From positions 105,950,021 to 106,014,020 of the forward strand of contig CM063509.1 in NCBI GenBank assembly GCA_032207245.1: 64,000 nucleotides of DNA. The letters run 5' to 3'. Position numbers and translations under genes: made by a program. This document shows, piece by piece, positions 13,601 to 28,460 of the stretch. The stretch comes from Pardosa pseudoannulata (Eukaryota; Arthropoda; Arachnida; Araneae; Lycosidae). The notes beneath the pieces were generated by a model. It did not search any database and had not been told where the DNA came from. It saw nothing but the letters and a program-made list of their open reading frames with translations. Position 1 is the first letter of the stretch, and each line of letters starts with the position of its first letter.

Positions 13601-16600
13601 ACATAAACAAACACCACGTGGGAATTTAAAGAGCCATCATAAAACATGTCAATTGGAAACAGTCCTTTTCCCTCATGTTTAAATAATCAAAAACCACTTG
13701 TATGTGTATCATACTGCTCTCCTATTCTCAAAATTGTATTTCCTAAAATGTCAAATATGAATGCCTTTCTTTAGGTAATAAATGGGCAATGTACTGTCCA
13801 TATATTTTTTGCATGATTTTAAAACTTAAATCTTGTCTAGCTATTTTTTTTCTTTTTTTATCAATATTTTTCAAAGATAATTTGAATCATATACTTGATT
13901 ATATAGATTTTTAAAAATATATAGCTATTTTAATAAAAAAAAACCTTGTTAAAGAGTACTTACTTTAAATTTTTTTTTTTTAAATTTATTTTATTGGTTA
14001 GAACATTATATTCTGAACAAAATGATGCTAACATTTTTAGTGCCAATACTTGCTTTCTAAGCTATGAGTTAAAATGCGAGCATCAGTTGACAATATGTTA
14101 TATAATTTCTGTTTGTAAAATACGTTACTTTTATTATCAAAAAGATGTGAGCATCAGTTGACAATATGTTCTATGATTTCTATTTGTAAAATATGTTACT
14201 TTTATTATCAAAAAGATAATTTGATATTAAAGTTTAAGGTATAAAAAATAATTTTATTTTCACAAAATTAAAATTTACACTGTGACTTTCTTTTCCTTTC
14301 TAGAAACAGTGTTTCAGTAATTAGAATGCAGGATTACAAGAAAGATATTTTAAGATACAACTTTGAATTTTTTTTACTTTCATATAAGTATTCAAATTAT
14401 CAATATGAAGAGAGAAAATTATTCAATATTAATAAGTAATAAAAAAATTTAACTGTAATTTATGGTCAAAATTATGTATATTTTGTCTTACATAATTAAT
14501 GATTTAGTACTTTTTACTAAATTCAGTCAAAGATTCTAATTTAGATAATTGTTGTAATATGTTTAATTAAAAGTAAAAATTATATTGATCATTTGATACA
14601 GGTAAGGTATTGGGCATACAGTGATGCAATTAATTTTGAAGACTGAATGAAAAGAACTGGATAAAAGTTTTTGAAAGATGTGTATAATTGTAATGTTTGT
14701 AATAATTTTTTAAAAATGTATTAATGTTTTATGTAGCTACAGCAACAATTATATATTCATACATTCATAATCTGCTTTATAAAAATCATTTCAAATTTCT
14801 GTGAAATATTTTGCAGTATGTAGCTTTTTGTAAGAGTGTACTGTCTGCTTAATTGCTGTCAATTTGTACCATTGAAGTTTTTTATTTATAGATTGCTTAT
14901 TCATTTTCATAATTTTCTATTTTTAGCAATTTTAGTCAGTTGACAGATGTTGTCTTGTCTAATATGATGGTGTCTAGTTCTGGAAAGAATAATGAATTAA
15001 AAGAGTTAGTTCCCAATTTAACAAATTTGGACTTGGCATTAAACTTATTGTCATCCTGGTCTGATGTTATTGCTATTGCTGAACAGTTACCAAAATTGTC
15101 CTGCCTTATTTTGTCGTAAGTAGAAATTTTATCTTGTTTATTTTCTCTTTATTATAATATTTAGAATAATACTAATAAACAAACATTGAGGGGGGAAATG
15201 TATATAGAAAGAATATATGGTTCTATTCATTCAAACAGTAGAAGGTACTTTTATTAAAAATTTTCAACAGTTACCAAAATTCTGTTCTTATTTTAATTTT
15301 TATCATCTTAATTATGATTTATAAGTTTGGAAAAATATGGCAAGTCAAAAGTTGTCTACACTTTTGCCATAATTCTTTTGATATTATCTACATTGACTTC
15401 TGTCCTTGTTTATTTTATTGTTTTACTAATATAAGGATAATGCTATGAAATTTTGATCTTAGTTACACAATTTTCTGTCCCTCTGTAGTAGGTAAATCAG
15501 TAGTTCGTAACTCGCAGCCTGCAAGCCCAATTTTGTGGCTCATGAATGCTATTTGAAAAAAAAAAGTATTTGATAACATAGTTTTTTTTTTCCAGTGAAA
15601 TTTATTAAAATGCAGTGTAGAACTTTACTAGCAAATTTGCCTTTATCTTTTAAGATTAGCATTAACAGAGTTGGTTATGATCCATGTTGATGCAGGTGAT
15701 CATCCATAATACCCCCACTAAATTTTGCTTTATTACATTGTTAATTGGAGCAACAGTAGGTCCATCAGCAAAAGCCTGAACCATCAAATTGTGTTTGAGC
15801 TTGAGCTGGTGAATCTGCCATGTTCATTTAGACAACATGCAACATTCAGTTTTGTAAGCAACATTATTTTCAGATTTAAAATATAAATGCAGTGTAGTTT
15901 TTATGCACAATTTAACCTTTATTTTTAAGATTAGGCTCAGTAGAAAAGCTTGATCCATGTTGATGCCATTGTTGCCTTAATACCCCACTAAATTTTGTTA
16001 TAGATTGTATGTAATATGGCAGAAGAGAGTCCATCAATTTTCTATGTGAATTGAATAACTGGAAGAATTGTGAGTTTGAGCTTGAACTGGTTAACTGGTT
16101 AAATTGCTGCTGAGATTTATCTCAGCTATTGGTCTCTCTGAGATCAATGGTCATTGTTTTTTGGCCATGTGCTGGAGCTTCTTACTCTCAGATTTTTTCA
16201 GTAAATATATGCTGTGGGTGTAGTTTTGTATGCACACAGTACACCCGTATGCAATTTACTTATATAACAAACAAAACAAATTGAACATAATTATATATTT
16301 TATTGGTTTCTAAATTAAACCATGCAAATTAAAATAAGCACAAGGTAGTAAATTATAAAGGGTAAATTAAAATTTATGCACTTAATAATGTATAAGTAAC
16401 TTTTTTAGTTTTAACAACTTCTTCAGAAAATATTGACCTCAATTCAAATATTTATATATTTCTATAATCAGGGATTCTAGAGTTTGTCTACTCAAATTTG
16501 ACCTAATTTCAGTTTGGTTTTTCCGCACAGTATTGATAACTCTTTAATATGCAACATTACTGTGTGAAAAGAGTAATATTCAGCATTATTTTTTACAAGA

Positions 16601-19600
16601 CTTTGTATTTGATTGCTGAATTGTGATCTTTCAGTTGTTCGAAATTTTTCTTATTTTCCGGAACAATCTGAGGAGTTTCCGGAATTATCAAATTCTCTTA
16701 TTTCTCCAGAGCAACTCCAGAGAATTCGGAGTAATTGGCATGTCTGATAGCAGTTAAGGCAAATAAAGTATGTTTGTGGTTGCAACATACTCCAAGTTAA
16801 AATAATACCTCTGGAGGTGGCCTGCCACTTTTAGAGGTATCTTTTGCTTGGTACTTCTTTTAAATTATGAGTACCCAGCTGGTGCAATGTTATTTGTGTC
16901 TATAGCATTCTCTTAGCTACACTTGCTTCCCAGTTGATGCTAATTGAGTAAACATTTTACAGCCATGTTTGGCATAATGATATGTCTGTATTTCTAACTG
17001 CATTGGAAAGAAAAAAGAAACATTATTAATTTTAGTTTTTCTTTTTGGTAATTTTTTTTCTTTTTGCCAATTGTCAACATTAGTTCAAATAAACGGATAC
17101 TCTTGAGTTATCTTTAAAGTTCAGTTGTTTAGTTATAATAGCTGTTTATTTTAAATTTCATTTTTTATGCAACTGCAAAATAATTCATGTTTATAATGTT
17201 AATTATATACACAATTTTTTTTTCAATTTCATAAATGAGTGAATTTTGATTATTAATGTACTAGTAATCATGAGCCCCAGTAATGTATTCTTTAACACCA
17301 GGGCTCCAATTGCTTTAAGCAACTAAAATGGTTAAATGTTTGATTTTAATTAAACTATGCATATTATTTCATTTTGGCTCCTCTGTTCTGCTTGCAGAAT
17401 TTTATAAAAATAGGCCAATTATGAAACTGCAGCCCATAATAATAAGTTTTCAAGTGGGGGCCCTTGAGCTTTTATGCTGTTACAAGATGAAAATCTCTGA
17501 GACTGATTATTCCCACTCCATTAGGAGTTTGCACCAAAGTGAAACAATAAACGAGCAGTGATCTAATTCCTCTGGTGCAGACTATTTTTGTAACATGATA
17601 GTGTACTATCATGTAAAACTGTGTTTTTGTAGAGAAAAATTTAAAAGTAGTCAAACATATTTTGTGAGGTCATCAAATTGTCTCAAGCATGAAAAATATG
17701 GGGCAAAAGTAGCTTCATGATCAAAAGACAATCTTTAGATTTGTGTTTCAAGTGCTATGGTTTACTGTTTTGTTCATGAAGGCTAATGAGACCAGGACCT
17801 ACTGCTTAAAGCCAATTCTGAATATGCTATGAACATCTTTACAAGCAATGGGATCGATAAGCTCTGAAAAGCAATTTATAACCTTTGTTGCCTTTTGTGC
17901 ATTGATAAAAAGAGAGATTATGTAGAAAAATAATGTACATTGTGAAACCATAACTTCATATGAATGCATTTCTTCAATGAAAAGTGTAAATAGTTTTTTA
18001 TTCTCCCTATTATTTTATTGAAAAATTAATGGTTGTGTTGTTTTTAAAATATTTAGAATTTGGTGATTATTATTTATTTCTGTTCTTGAGAATATAAATG
18101 TATAGGTCTTAACCATTTATTTATGTGTTGTGATAAAATTTGAAATTGTAATAGGCATTATATGCTTGAATATTATTTATTTTACTGATTTTCTTTTAAA
18201 TTTTTTATTCTTACTTACATTTTTCTAATTTTTTTTTTAATAGAGAATATTTAAAATTTGTGTAAAGTTTTAAGAAACTTTTAGTAAGCAATAAAAGGAT
18301 TTTTTAACCTTCCTGTGACAAAATTTGTCTAATATACTGAAATATTATATATATTATTAAATAATCAAAAAATTCTCAACACTTTTATTTGGCAAAAGAT
18401 TAAACAAAGCGTTAAAAGAAAAAAAGGTAATTTTTTCTTTGTCTAGTAAGAAAATAAAAAAAATTGACTGTGTAATCTTGAGTTTTAGTGACTTTTCTGT
18501 TTATTATATAATGGCTACTATATAAATTAAAATACTGTGAATACAAATTTTGCAAATTTAACTATGTCTGAAATTGCAATACAACAGTTTGTCATCAGCA
18601 TAAATTAAAAGGTGAATGCTAATAGGATTACACATGCAATATAAAAATGTTAGAATATATATGTTAGATGGATTTTGTTATTAAATGATCCATCTGTATA
18701 CATTTAATTCTCTCAACAAAGTATTTACTGGTGGGATTTTTTATACTTTCATTATTCTGAGGGCCTGATTATGCAGCATTCAGAGTTTATTGAGAGATTA
18801 TTTAGAAATTACTATTAAAAGTTTTGTAATGAATAAGTAGCAATTGATAAAATAAGACAGCTACAGTATGTTTTATGAGTATCATTTAAAGTGAAGAAGA
18901 CATAATTTCTATTTTTATCAGAATTACCTGTTATTTTATTGATGTTTTAATAGAATTATTAACTATTTTGCAGTTCTTGTAACAGAATTGACTATTTTGA
19001 TCAGAATATTATTCACTGTAAATGTTTTGACTTACCTTTTAATCATGTTTTTATCTGCTTTGTAAGTTTTACTATTTTTTTAAATTTCTATAATTTAGAA
19101 AGAATCGTCTCAGGTTGCCAGACACCGTTGAAGTTAATCCTGACTGTTTTTCATCACTCAAATTACTTGTTTTGAATGATGTTGCCTATTCATGGAATGA
19201 GGTAAAGTTAAATAATAAATGTGTCTTTTTTAAGGCATTCATATTTAAATTTTTACTAAAAGTCATAAATATATTTAAACATTTATTGTGTTCAGTATAT
19301 AAGTATATAAAATAAATGTCTACTTTATAACTTCTTTTGAAATTATAGATTCTTTTATGTGCTGTCATGTGGCCTTATATTCAAGAATTATGCATCCTAG
19401 ACAATAATATTTCTCAATTAGAAGTTCCAAATTATCCTGTCTTTTCTAATCTACAAATTTTGAATCTTGATAATAATCCAATATGTTCATGGAAGGAAAT
19501 ATGCAAGTTAGGTAATTTAAAAAAGTAAGTTACAATTATCTTATTTGAAAATCGTATGAATTTTTGTGAGTTAGTTATAAGCAGTACATTAAAATGGTTA

Positions 19601-22600
19601 AGCATCAATATTTAAAATATCAATCATTCTGAACAAAATGATTTGGAATATTTTTGGTGTAAAACAATTGTTTAATGAATTAATTATAAAGGAAAATTTT
19701 AGTACCATTTTTTGATTTCCTTTCTAAAAATTCTTTAAGTTAAATTCTGTAGATCTCATGTATGCATGAAATGATTTTCATCTTATTAAAATAATTTTTG
19801 TTAGTTTGTGAAACATCTTATTTTCATCATAATTAATGTAATTTGATATTAAGTATGCATTTATAATAAGGAATATTATTTCATTTTTACAAAGATAAAG
19901 TTAACATTGCCTGTACTAATAAATAATAGAGAAAGTGTATGTGTTTGTTGTCAGATTTTTTCACTGACAAAAATTGGTCAAAATAGTGACAAAATTTTAC
20001 ACACAGATAGATCTTCATGATATCTGGGGATGTAATAAACTATTCTTACTGTCTCATATAATTTTGTATACTATTCTCATATTATTTCTTGTATACTATT
20101 TATACTTTCTCATAATATAAATTTTTATAAAAATATTTCTGAGGATAAATTTTGAAGATATATTGTAATAAGTATTATATTCGGTTATTACTATCTGAAA
20201 AAAAAAATTGTTAAGAAAACACAAAATAGTTTTTTGGTCAAAATGACCCCTCCCACAGTTCTGGTGTTGAACATTGTGTTTATTAATGATAAATTTATAC
20301 AGAATTATTGTAAAAGTATTTTAGGTATAGCTTTAAAACATGCTTTCATAAATATTAGAAGTGTAAATAGGGAAAACTAGAATTAAAATTACTCTTGATG
20401 AATATAACTAATAGATTTGCTTTAATTGTAAGGGTCAAATTAAGTAAATTTTTTTTACATAATAAATGTTCAATTACTTCTTACTATGTTGAGCCATTTT
20501 AAAGGTTCTAGTTCAGGTTAGTAATTACAATATTATGGTTAATTTAAAATAAGTTATATTGATCATTTTATATGTGCTTTAGCTATTGCATTTACAAGGA
20601 TGCAATGAATTCAGAGAGTGAACAAAAAGGACTATAAAATTGTTACTTTAAAAAAGTATCCTATGTTTTCAGTATATACACTGTCTACCAATAAGTATTT
20701 GGACATCTGTGATAGAAAAAAAACTAACTTAGTTCAAAATTAATAGCTGGTAGAGCCTCCACAAGAGGCAATTACAGCATGAACCCTCCGGGGCATATTT
20801 TCTACAAGTCTTTGTATTACAACTATTTACAGCATTGCCTTCCACTAGTTACCAAGCCTTGGTTAACCTCGAAATGAGACAACTGGTATTGTCATCCTGA
20901 AAGTAACAGGGGTCCAACCCGTAAAACTGCCACAATGTAGAAAGCACATTGTCATCCAAAATAAAGCAGTAGGCATCAGCATTGAGCTTACCATGAATGC
21001 GGACCAAGGGTCCCAGTCCATACCAGGAGAAACATTCCTGGTCATCGAATAGTTTATCCCAGACCATAACTCCACCTTCACCAAACTTGACTGTTGACAC
21101 AATGCATTTTGGCAGGAGATGTTCTCCAGACAGACTTCAGACCCAGACCTTGTCATCCGAACGGTAAATGGTGAGCTCCGAACTCCACGGCATCTTGCAT
21201 GCAACTAATGCCGTTGCTGTTTCCTACATGATGTATACTGGCAGAGGTCGTGACGTACCTCAGGACCGCAGATATCGCCATTTGCATATTAGTCCAAATA
21301 CTTATTGGTAGACAGTGTACATGAATACATATAGGCACCCTCCCTATTGAAAAATATATTTATTTCACATTATGAAACATTAAAATAATACCACTGTGCA
21401 GCCATCTATCATCAACCAACTAGTGAAATATCCATTACGCTATGATATGTGAGAAAGTGAGAGATATAAATTTCAATATTGACAGTATATTTGTGATAGT
21501 TTAAAAAAATTGCTGCACAAAATTTGCATTTATTTAAAAGAATCATATGAAGAACAAATATGTACAAACTTCTATGAATTAAATTTTTTTTTCTGTTCAG
21601 ACTATAAACCTTAGCACTAGAATATATATGTTTCTCTCTTCATTTCTTTTTTAGTTTAGAAGAGCTTCATATTGATAATGTGTCCTTAGAATCGATTACT
21701 TTTTCTGATGTTTCACCTCTAGAAAAGACCGATTTATTTCCTAATTTACAATCGCTTTTTGTCAGGAATAACAAACTAGAACAGGTAAGTTAAATTTGAT
21801 ACTTGTTATTTTTTGTCTTTTTATTTTATACTTGTTATTCTATTTATTTATTTTTTCCCTTGTTATTTACTAACTGCTTCAAATTCACCTTTGATTTTAA
21901 TTATTAAGACAAATAAAGCTTATGTTTATTTCAAAATTCAAGTTAAATTTTAGATTATATTACACCAATAATCCTAGGTAGCACAAATATGCTGAACAGA
22001 AAAAGCTAGGATGGACAATAGTCAAAGATGGATACTCTATCCAAAACTATATGGCTGAACGATGGCCAAATGGTTAGGGTGCTGGCCTTCAGAACCGGAG
22101 TTCATGGGTTCAAATCCCACTATGGCATGGACATTCATTGCCATTTGGAATCGGCTTTAAGCAGTAGGTCCCGGTCTCATTAGCCCTCGTGTTACAAAAA
22201 GTAGACTGTAGCACTCCAAAACCAAACCAAAACTATATGAATTTTGTGCAACTTTTTCTTTAAATATTCAATCCAAAAGTTCAGAATTATTGCCAACTTA
22301 TTTACTAATCAAGGGATGTATTAGTCACAAAATACAAAAATGTTCATAGATATTGAACAGATATTACAAAAGTCAAGGTTATGTACCTAAAATTTTGACA
22401 ATTATTTAAAAGTATTTTACTGTCAGTAATACAATATTTTGTATGTTAAAATTCTAAAAAACAGATAGTTTATCTACCAGCTTGTATATTTTAGCTGTTT
22501 ATTCTATTGATTTTAGTTGCACTGCAATTTGTATATTTAAGTGTAACATTGCTAAAATGGTACAATTTTTGGCTATATCTAATAGATTTAATGGACATAT

Positions 22601-25541
22601 AGCTTTATGCAAAATTTAACCACTGGAAATGGAAGAGTGTTAAATTTCAAGGCAGCAGATAGTGTAATGTACTATATATAATGTATGTTATGTTATATAC
22701 AGTACATTATATAATGCAATGTATATAATATACTGTATAAATCAAGGTTATGAGAAATTTTTTGTTGTAGAAAATGAACAATAAATGTAGTATATATTTG
22801 AAGGATCATGCATTTTTAACATAGTGTAAAAGCCTCTTCATGCTAAACAAATGATAAATTGTAAAAATACTGTTGTTTTTGTGAAGGAAAATTTAAACTT
22901 TTAAGGTAACTTTTTGATTTATTTCATGAATCTATAGCCTATTTATATTTTGTTTTTGTGACTGTCCTTTTGTTTTTGCTACTCCCTACAAAACACTGCT
23001 ATATTAATCATACATACACACTCATGCTTGAAGCTTTTAAGCGATTGAGAGGAGAAAGAAAAAAGAGAATATTTGGTTTGAATAGGCTTAGTTTAAGACA
23101 ACTGAAGTGACAGCAAGGAAATCAAGAATAAGATTCACATTGATTTAGACATGTTTTGTATGTAGAGGCCCTAAAAGTTTAATGCTGAAATTTGCATTTA
23201 AATTGTTTTTTATTATTGTTTGGATTGAATGTAATATTTATTTGATTTAGTGATATATCAATGCATTTCTATATTATTTGCAGTGGCAAGATATTAGTGA
23301 GCTGAATAAGCTAGCTAGGTTACAGAATCTTATGGTGAATCAGAATCCTGTTGTGTTGTCCATGAATCCTGAAACATCTAGGCAACTTATCATTGCTAAG
23401 ATCCTTGGTTTAGAAACATTAAATAGAACAAAGGTATTTTTAACATTTTAAAACTTTTCCTTTCATTTTAAGAATAAATTTTTATTTAGATTATTTTTGA
23501 ATTTAGTTAACACTTGGCATGCAGGTATACTTCACTGCCCACTTTACACGTGCAGTGGGCATTTATTCGTGAATCGCACGAAAGTTTAATTATTCAGAAA
23601 AATAGCAGTAAATCAAAAACTACTTTGTTTTTATGAACGAAACTTTTTTATTTTACTATTTAATATGTACTGTATGATTATTTAACAAAAAAAAAAACCA
23701 AAAAAAAAAAAATTTACGAAATCACAAAAATAAACGATTTTTAAAATTAAAGCCCAATAATCTGTCAGCGCATATTTCTTCATCACTGTCTTTGTCACAA
23801 TGGCTCATTTTATCAATTTTGTATTCAACAATAAAAAAACAAGTTTCAAATTTACAAAACATGATTTGTACATTCTGGAGCTAGGAATTCGATTGAAGAC
23901 AAAATAACGTAACAAAAGACTGAGTAACTCGACAATCATAACTCGTGGAAAGAAAAAATGCAAAGCGTTGCATAGCAATGCAAACAGCATGCATATAATG
24001 TCACACATATATATAATTATACATATTTAGTAGATTTGTGGTGGTTAGTGGGTATCAACCACAAATCTACTAAATATATATAATTACATGACCTGCTCTC
24101 CAATGACAGACTGCAAAAAACTTAAAAATATGTTGCCTGCACGCAAAGTGTTAAGATTGTATTAAAGGAATTGAGAAGTGGAAAATTTGGGTTGAAGCTT
24201 TAATGTCCCTATCTGTTTTAAGTATAAATATTTTTTTAAATTTAGATAGGATTTTAACATTTTGCTTCTTTAGATAATTTACAATTTAAATTTATTTTAT
24301 GCCTTTAGTTGGTAATTTTCTTGAAGACAACTTGAGGAATTCCACTAAAAAAAGTTTGGTCAGTTCATGAATGTTTTCATTGTGACTTTTCCAGAAAGTT
24401 TAATTAAATGTTTTTATAATAAAACAGTATACAGCAATTATACAAAAGTGGTTATGGGAAATGTAGATGTCTTGTATTAATTAAATAAATCTATTGGACA
24501 GGATAAGGGCTTGAATAAAAATAAAGCCTAATGATTAAGACTTAAATCAACGAAAAGTTGAAAGGTAACAGTAGATTCCTAGCCACAAACTAGGTACTTT
24601 TTTGGCCCAGTTCTGCTTCGGTTAGATAAGCTTTACTTGTCTCTGCTATGAAGAAGTAGCTATTTTGTGGTTTATTTTCAACTTAATTGTATACTTTAAT
24701 CATATTGGCTTTTTCATATTTTCAATAAATTTAATTTTAAGAGCAAATATTTACTGCACTTTTAACATACCAAATTTGACACTGTTACTGTCAAGCAAAC
24801 AGTCAGGTGCAATTAATAAAAGATAAGGTATCATTTCCAGTCACATGTTATCTAGGAAATATTTTAATCTTTTGTTTTCAATGCCTAAACATCCTTAATA
24901 ATATCCTTACAAAAATTTTGTTTTAAAGGTCATTTTAATGCATATTTTGAAGCATTTCTAAATAAGAACCATTATTTGCCAGAATATTTTGTTAATAATA
25001 ATTAAATTTTTAATATCTGATTTCCTTTGTTGGGGCTAGACTTAGCAATTATTTGGCCACCATTATATTCAGCCACAAAATTCATAAAGCCAATCATACT
25101 CAGAAGTCAGTTAAAACTTCTTTTATTTTATGCTAGTTTTGAAATTTAGATAGTATTGTCTGTACACCTTTACACCGCAGTCTGCTAAAAGAATGACATT
25201 ACACAAATATCATTCTTTTAGAAACCCAGGAACAATTTTGCACCAATTTCATGAGAAATTATCTCAGCTCATTGTTCTTGGATGGTCAGTAGTGCCAGCT
25301 TGTAGAAAATTAGTAATTCCAAGGTATGAAAATCAAATAATCTCACCAAAATCTGATGAGACCCACATTGGAATATGAGAAGAACTGCAAGTTAATAATT
25401 TTGTCATTGGAAAATGGAAATTATTGCACTCTGAATTGAGATACTTAAAAAAAAATTTTTTTTCACCAAAATGCAGATTTAAAATTAAGAAAAATAATTT
25501 AGTTACTTATTAGGATAACTTTTGTTATACTACACACACAT

Positions 25542-25580
<39 letters not shown>

Positions 25581-28372
25581 GAAAGAGTATGAATGATTAA
25601 GTGCAACTTACCAGAATAAATGCTTTTTTTTAAAGTTGCTCACAAAATTTTTGGTGTTGGGTAGATTAAATATTGTTGCTGATAGCTAATTAAGTGTAAC
25701 AATCTACATTTTTTATGCAAATTAATTTATACTTGCTTAAAATAAGTAATAGTTTTATTTTTAGATTGAAAGATCTGAAAGGAGAGGAGCTGAAATAGAT
25801 TACTTGAAGAGGTTTCGTAGTGAGTGGCTCGAAAATGGGGGAAATATCAATAGTGAACAAAGTCAGTTATCTATGGCTTTTCTAACACAACACCCTAGTT
25901 ATTTAGCTTTGCTTGCAAGTAAGTTTGGTTTTTTTTCTTTTAAAAATGGGACTTTTTAATATTTATTAAGAGAAAGATTTTTTTCTTTCACATTTGTTAG
26001 CTTCATTATGATAGTATTATATAAAACAGTTATAATTCTATTCTGTTTATAAATGCTAAGTTATTACATAATTAATCCTATTTCTCACATGCCAAGTAAT
26101 CTGGTCATAAGCAAATTTTGTGTAGTTTTAATTAGTACAAAGCTTAGAATTTTCCTGGGAACTGTTATGAGTACTAAGCCTACTGTATTAGCATGAGCAG
26201 AACATCTACAGTGGTGGTGTTTTATTCCATTGAATTAAATTTTTCATTTTTAATAAGACTATCCACAGTTATGGAAAATCTGTAGTATATATGTTTTTGT
26301 TATGCTTGTTCGAATTTAATGGAGTTTATTGGAATCTTGAAGTAGATGTTCTATATTTCACAACATAATAATCTACAATGAATAGTAACTGTAAAATTTC
26401 AAATATTGAAGGGTTGGTCAATTCTCTGTTATTTTTCATTTGTACCCCTTGAACTTCCCTCCCCTTAAACTTTATTGATACGATTCCTGGCAATTGATCT
26501 TAAGTATTATTCTTACCCACATATGAGATAAGATCTTTTCTTTGTTTTCCAGTTATTTTTGAAACAAGAAATTGGTCATTTAAACCATAACATGATTATT
26601 GAGGCAGTTGGTTTTTTTAACCTGGTGGCATATTGCATGTGGTCATATTGGTACATTAGTCTCTGCTTATGTTTTTGCATTAGAGTATTTTAATATGAAT
26701 AAAATTGTTAGTATCCACTGAAAAGTATTTTTGCACCTATATTTTTTTCCTGCATTGAATGGTGGGGATATGACCAAATCCTGACTATTAACATGATGAA
26801 AAAGGACAGGACAAGAATAAGATTAATAAAATTTCAAATATAATTTAATCAAATAAAACATCTCTTAAACAATTAAAATTTAACATTGTTTTTGCACTAT
26901 TTTCATGCTCTACAGTAAAACCCCATAAAAATGAAACTAATAAGGATAAATATAATAATATAACTAATAATGATAAATATAATTGAATTGGCTGTAATTT
27001 ATGTACCTTTTCAGCCAAAATTAAGTAAATCACTGTGCTTTTGATGTATAATGTACTGTTTTGCCTAAATTAGTTTTAAAATCTTCATTTAACCCTTGTA
27101 TAATTTGATAAATTCAATCTATTAGTAGCTGTATAAACTTGCTTAAGATCATGAAAATTTAGTGAATGAACCAATTGTTATAGCTGTATGAATTTAACAA
27201 TTTTTAGTTTTGTTTAAAAATAAGTGGATGTGATTCTTTATTTAATAATTATATTTGGTATGTTTGTATTAATCTGTAAGGAAAAAATATTGCCCAAACA
27301 TACTAATGGTGGGAATTTAAATAGTAATAGCAATAAATCCTTTTATCATTGGTTTTCTTTCTTTTTATAATAAAAACAGATTTTTAAATTCATTTTAAAT
27401 TATAAAAACTGTAAAATAAACAAACTTTTGGAACTTTTATAGAAACAGGTAGACTAATTTAAATCATAGAGAATACGAGGTGCTATTGGAAAGTTCTCAG
27501 ACTGCTATTACTGTGACTGTCTTTGGGAAAGTGGGGGTTGAAAGAAAGTAAATGCACATTCATGCATATCACATTTACACATTTCACTGCCTGGCTCCAA
27601 GTTGTAAGCTCACACTATTTTGTATAGGTTTTATTTCATCCTCATGTTCGAGATTGTCTGCAATTTAGCAGTGGACAAGAAAATCAGCAACATGTGTACT
27701 TTTAATTGACCAATACAAAACTTAAAATTTTCCTGGGAACTCTTATGAGTACTAAGCCTACTTTAGTAACATAAGTAGTATATTTTATTTGTATGCTATA
27801 TTATTGGTCATTTTATTTATATATTATTTTATTGATATACTATTTTATTGGGCTATTATTATATAACTGGCCATCATTCATTTGTACATGATAAGCATTC
27901 AGGGTGATCAAGTACCAGTATAACCAGTAGCTCAGTCAGTAAAGGCTCTGAACTCATAACTGGAGGGTTGTGGGTTTGAGGCTTGAGCAAGCCAAAGATC
28001 TACTGTGTTCATTAATGGTAGCTGAGGCATATAAAATAGCAGGGTTCCCACTCTTTTTCCGGAACAAAAATTAAGGACTCTATAAGGACCAAAGTAACTT
28101 TTTATAAGGACCTACTTGAAATACATGGCATAACAACATAAACCCTATTTCCTAAGGAACATATTTTAATAATTATGAACCAGACAAGGCATGTTCAATA
28201 AATGTCCTATAATATTTCAGAATTAAATTTTACATAAAAACTAATATAAGATAAACCTATTTGACAAAAACATTTTGAAAAATGTACATCTAAAGTTTTT
28301 TGAGTGATCAAATTAAAAATAAATTGTGAATAAAATATATTATAAACCATACTTTCTGAGGGTTTAAAAATG

Positions 28373-28460
<88 letters not shown>

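Noticed and set aside
22053..22130. Possible tRNA gene (A-box and B-box-like sequences)
   Set aside because: The cloverleaf and acceptor stem are not maintained and the same sequence recurs with a shared non-tRNA body, so it is a SINE head. The same reasoning applies at 27931 and 61757.
25193..25378. 61-codon + strand open frame in a TBCE intron
   Set aside because: It has no splice context, no homology signal and an AT-driven composition.
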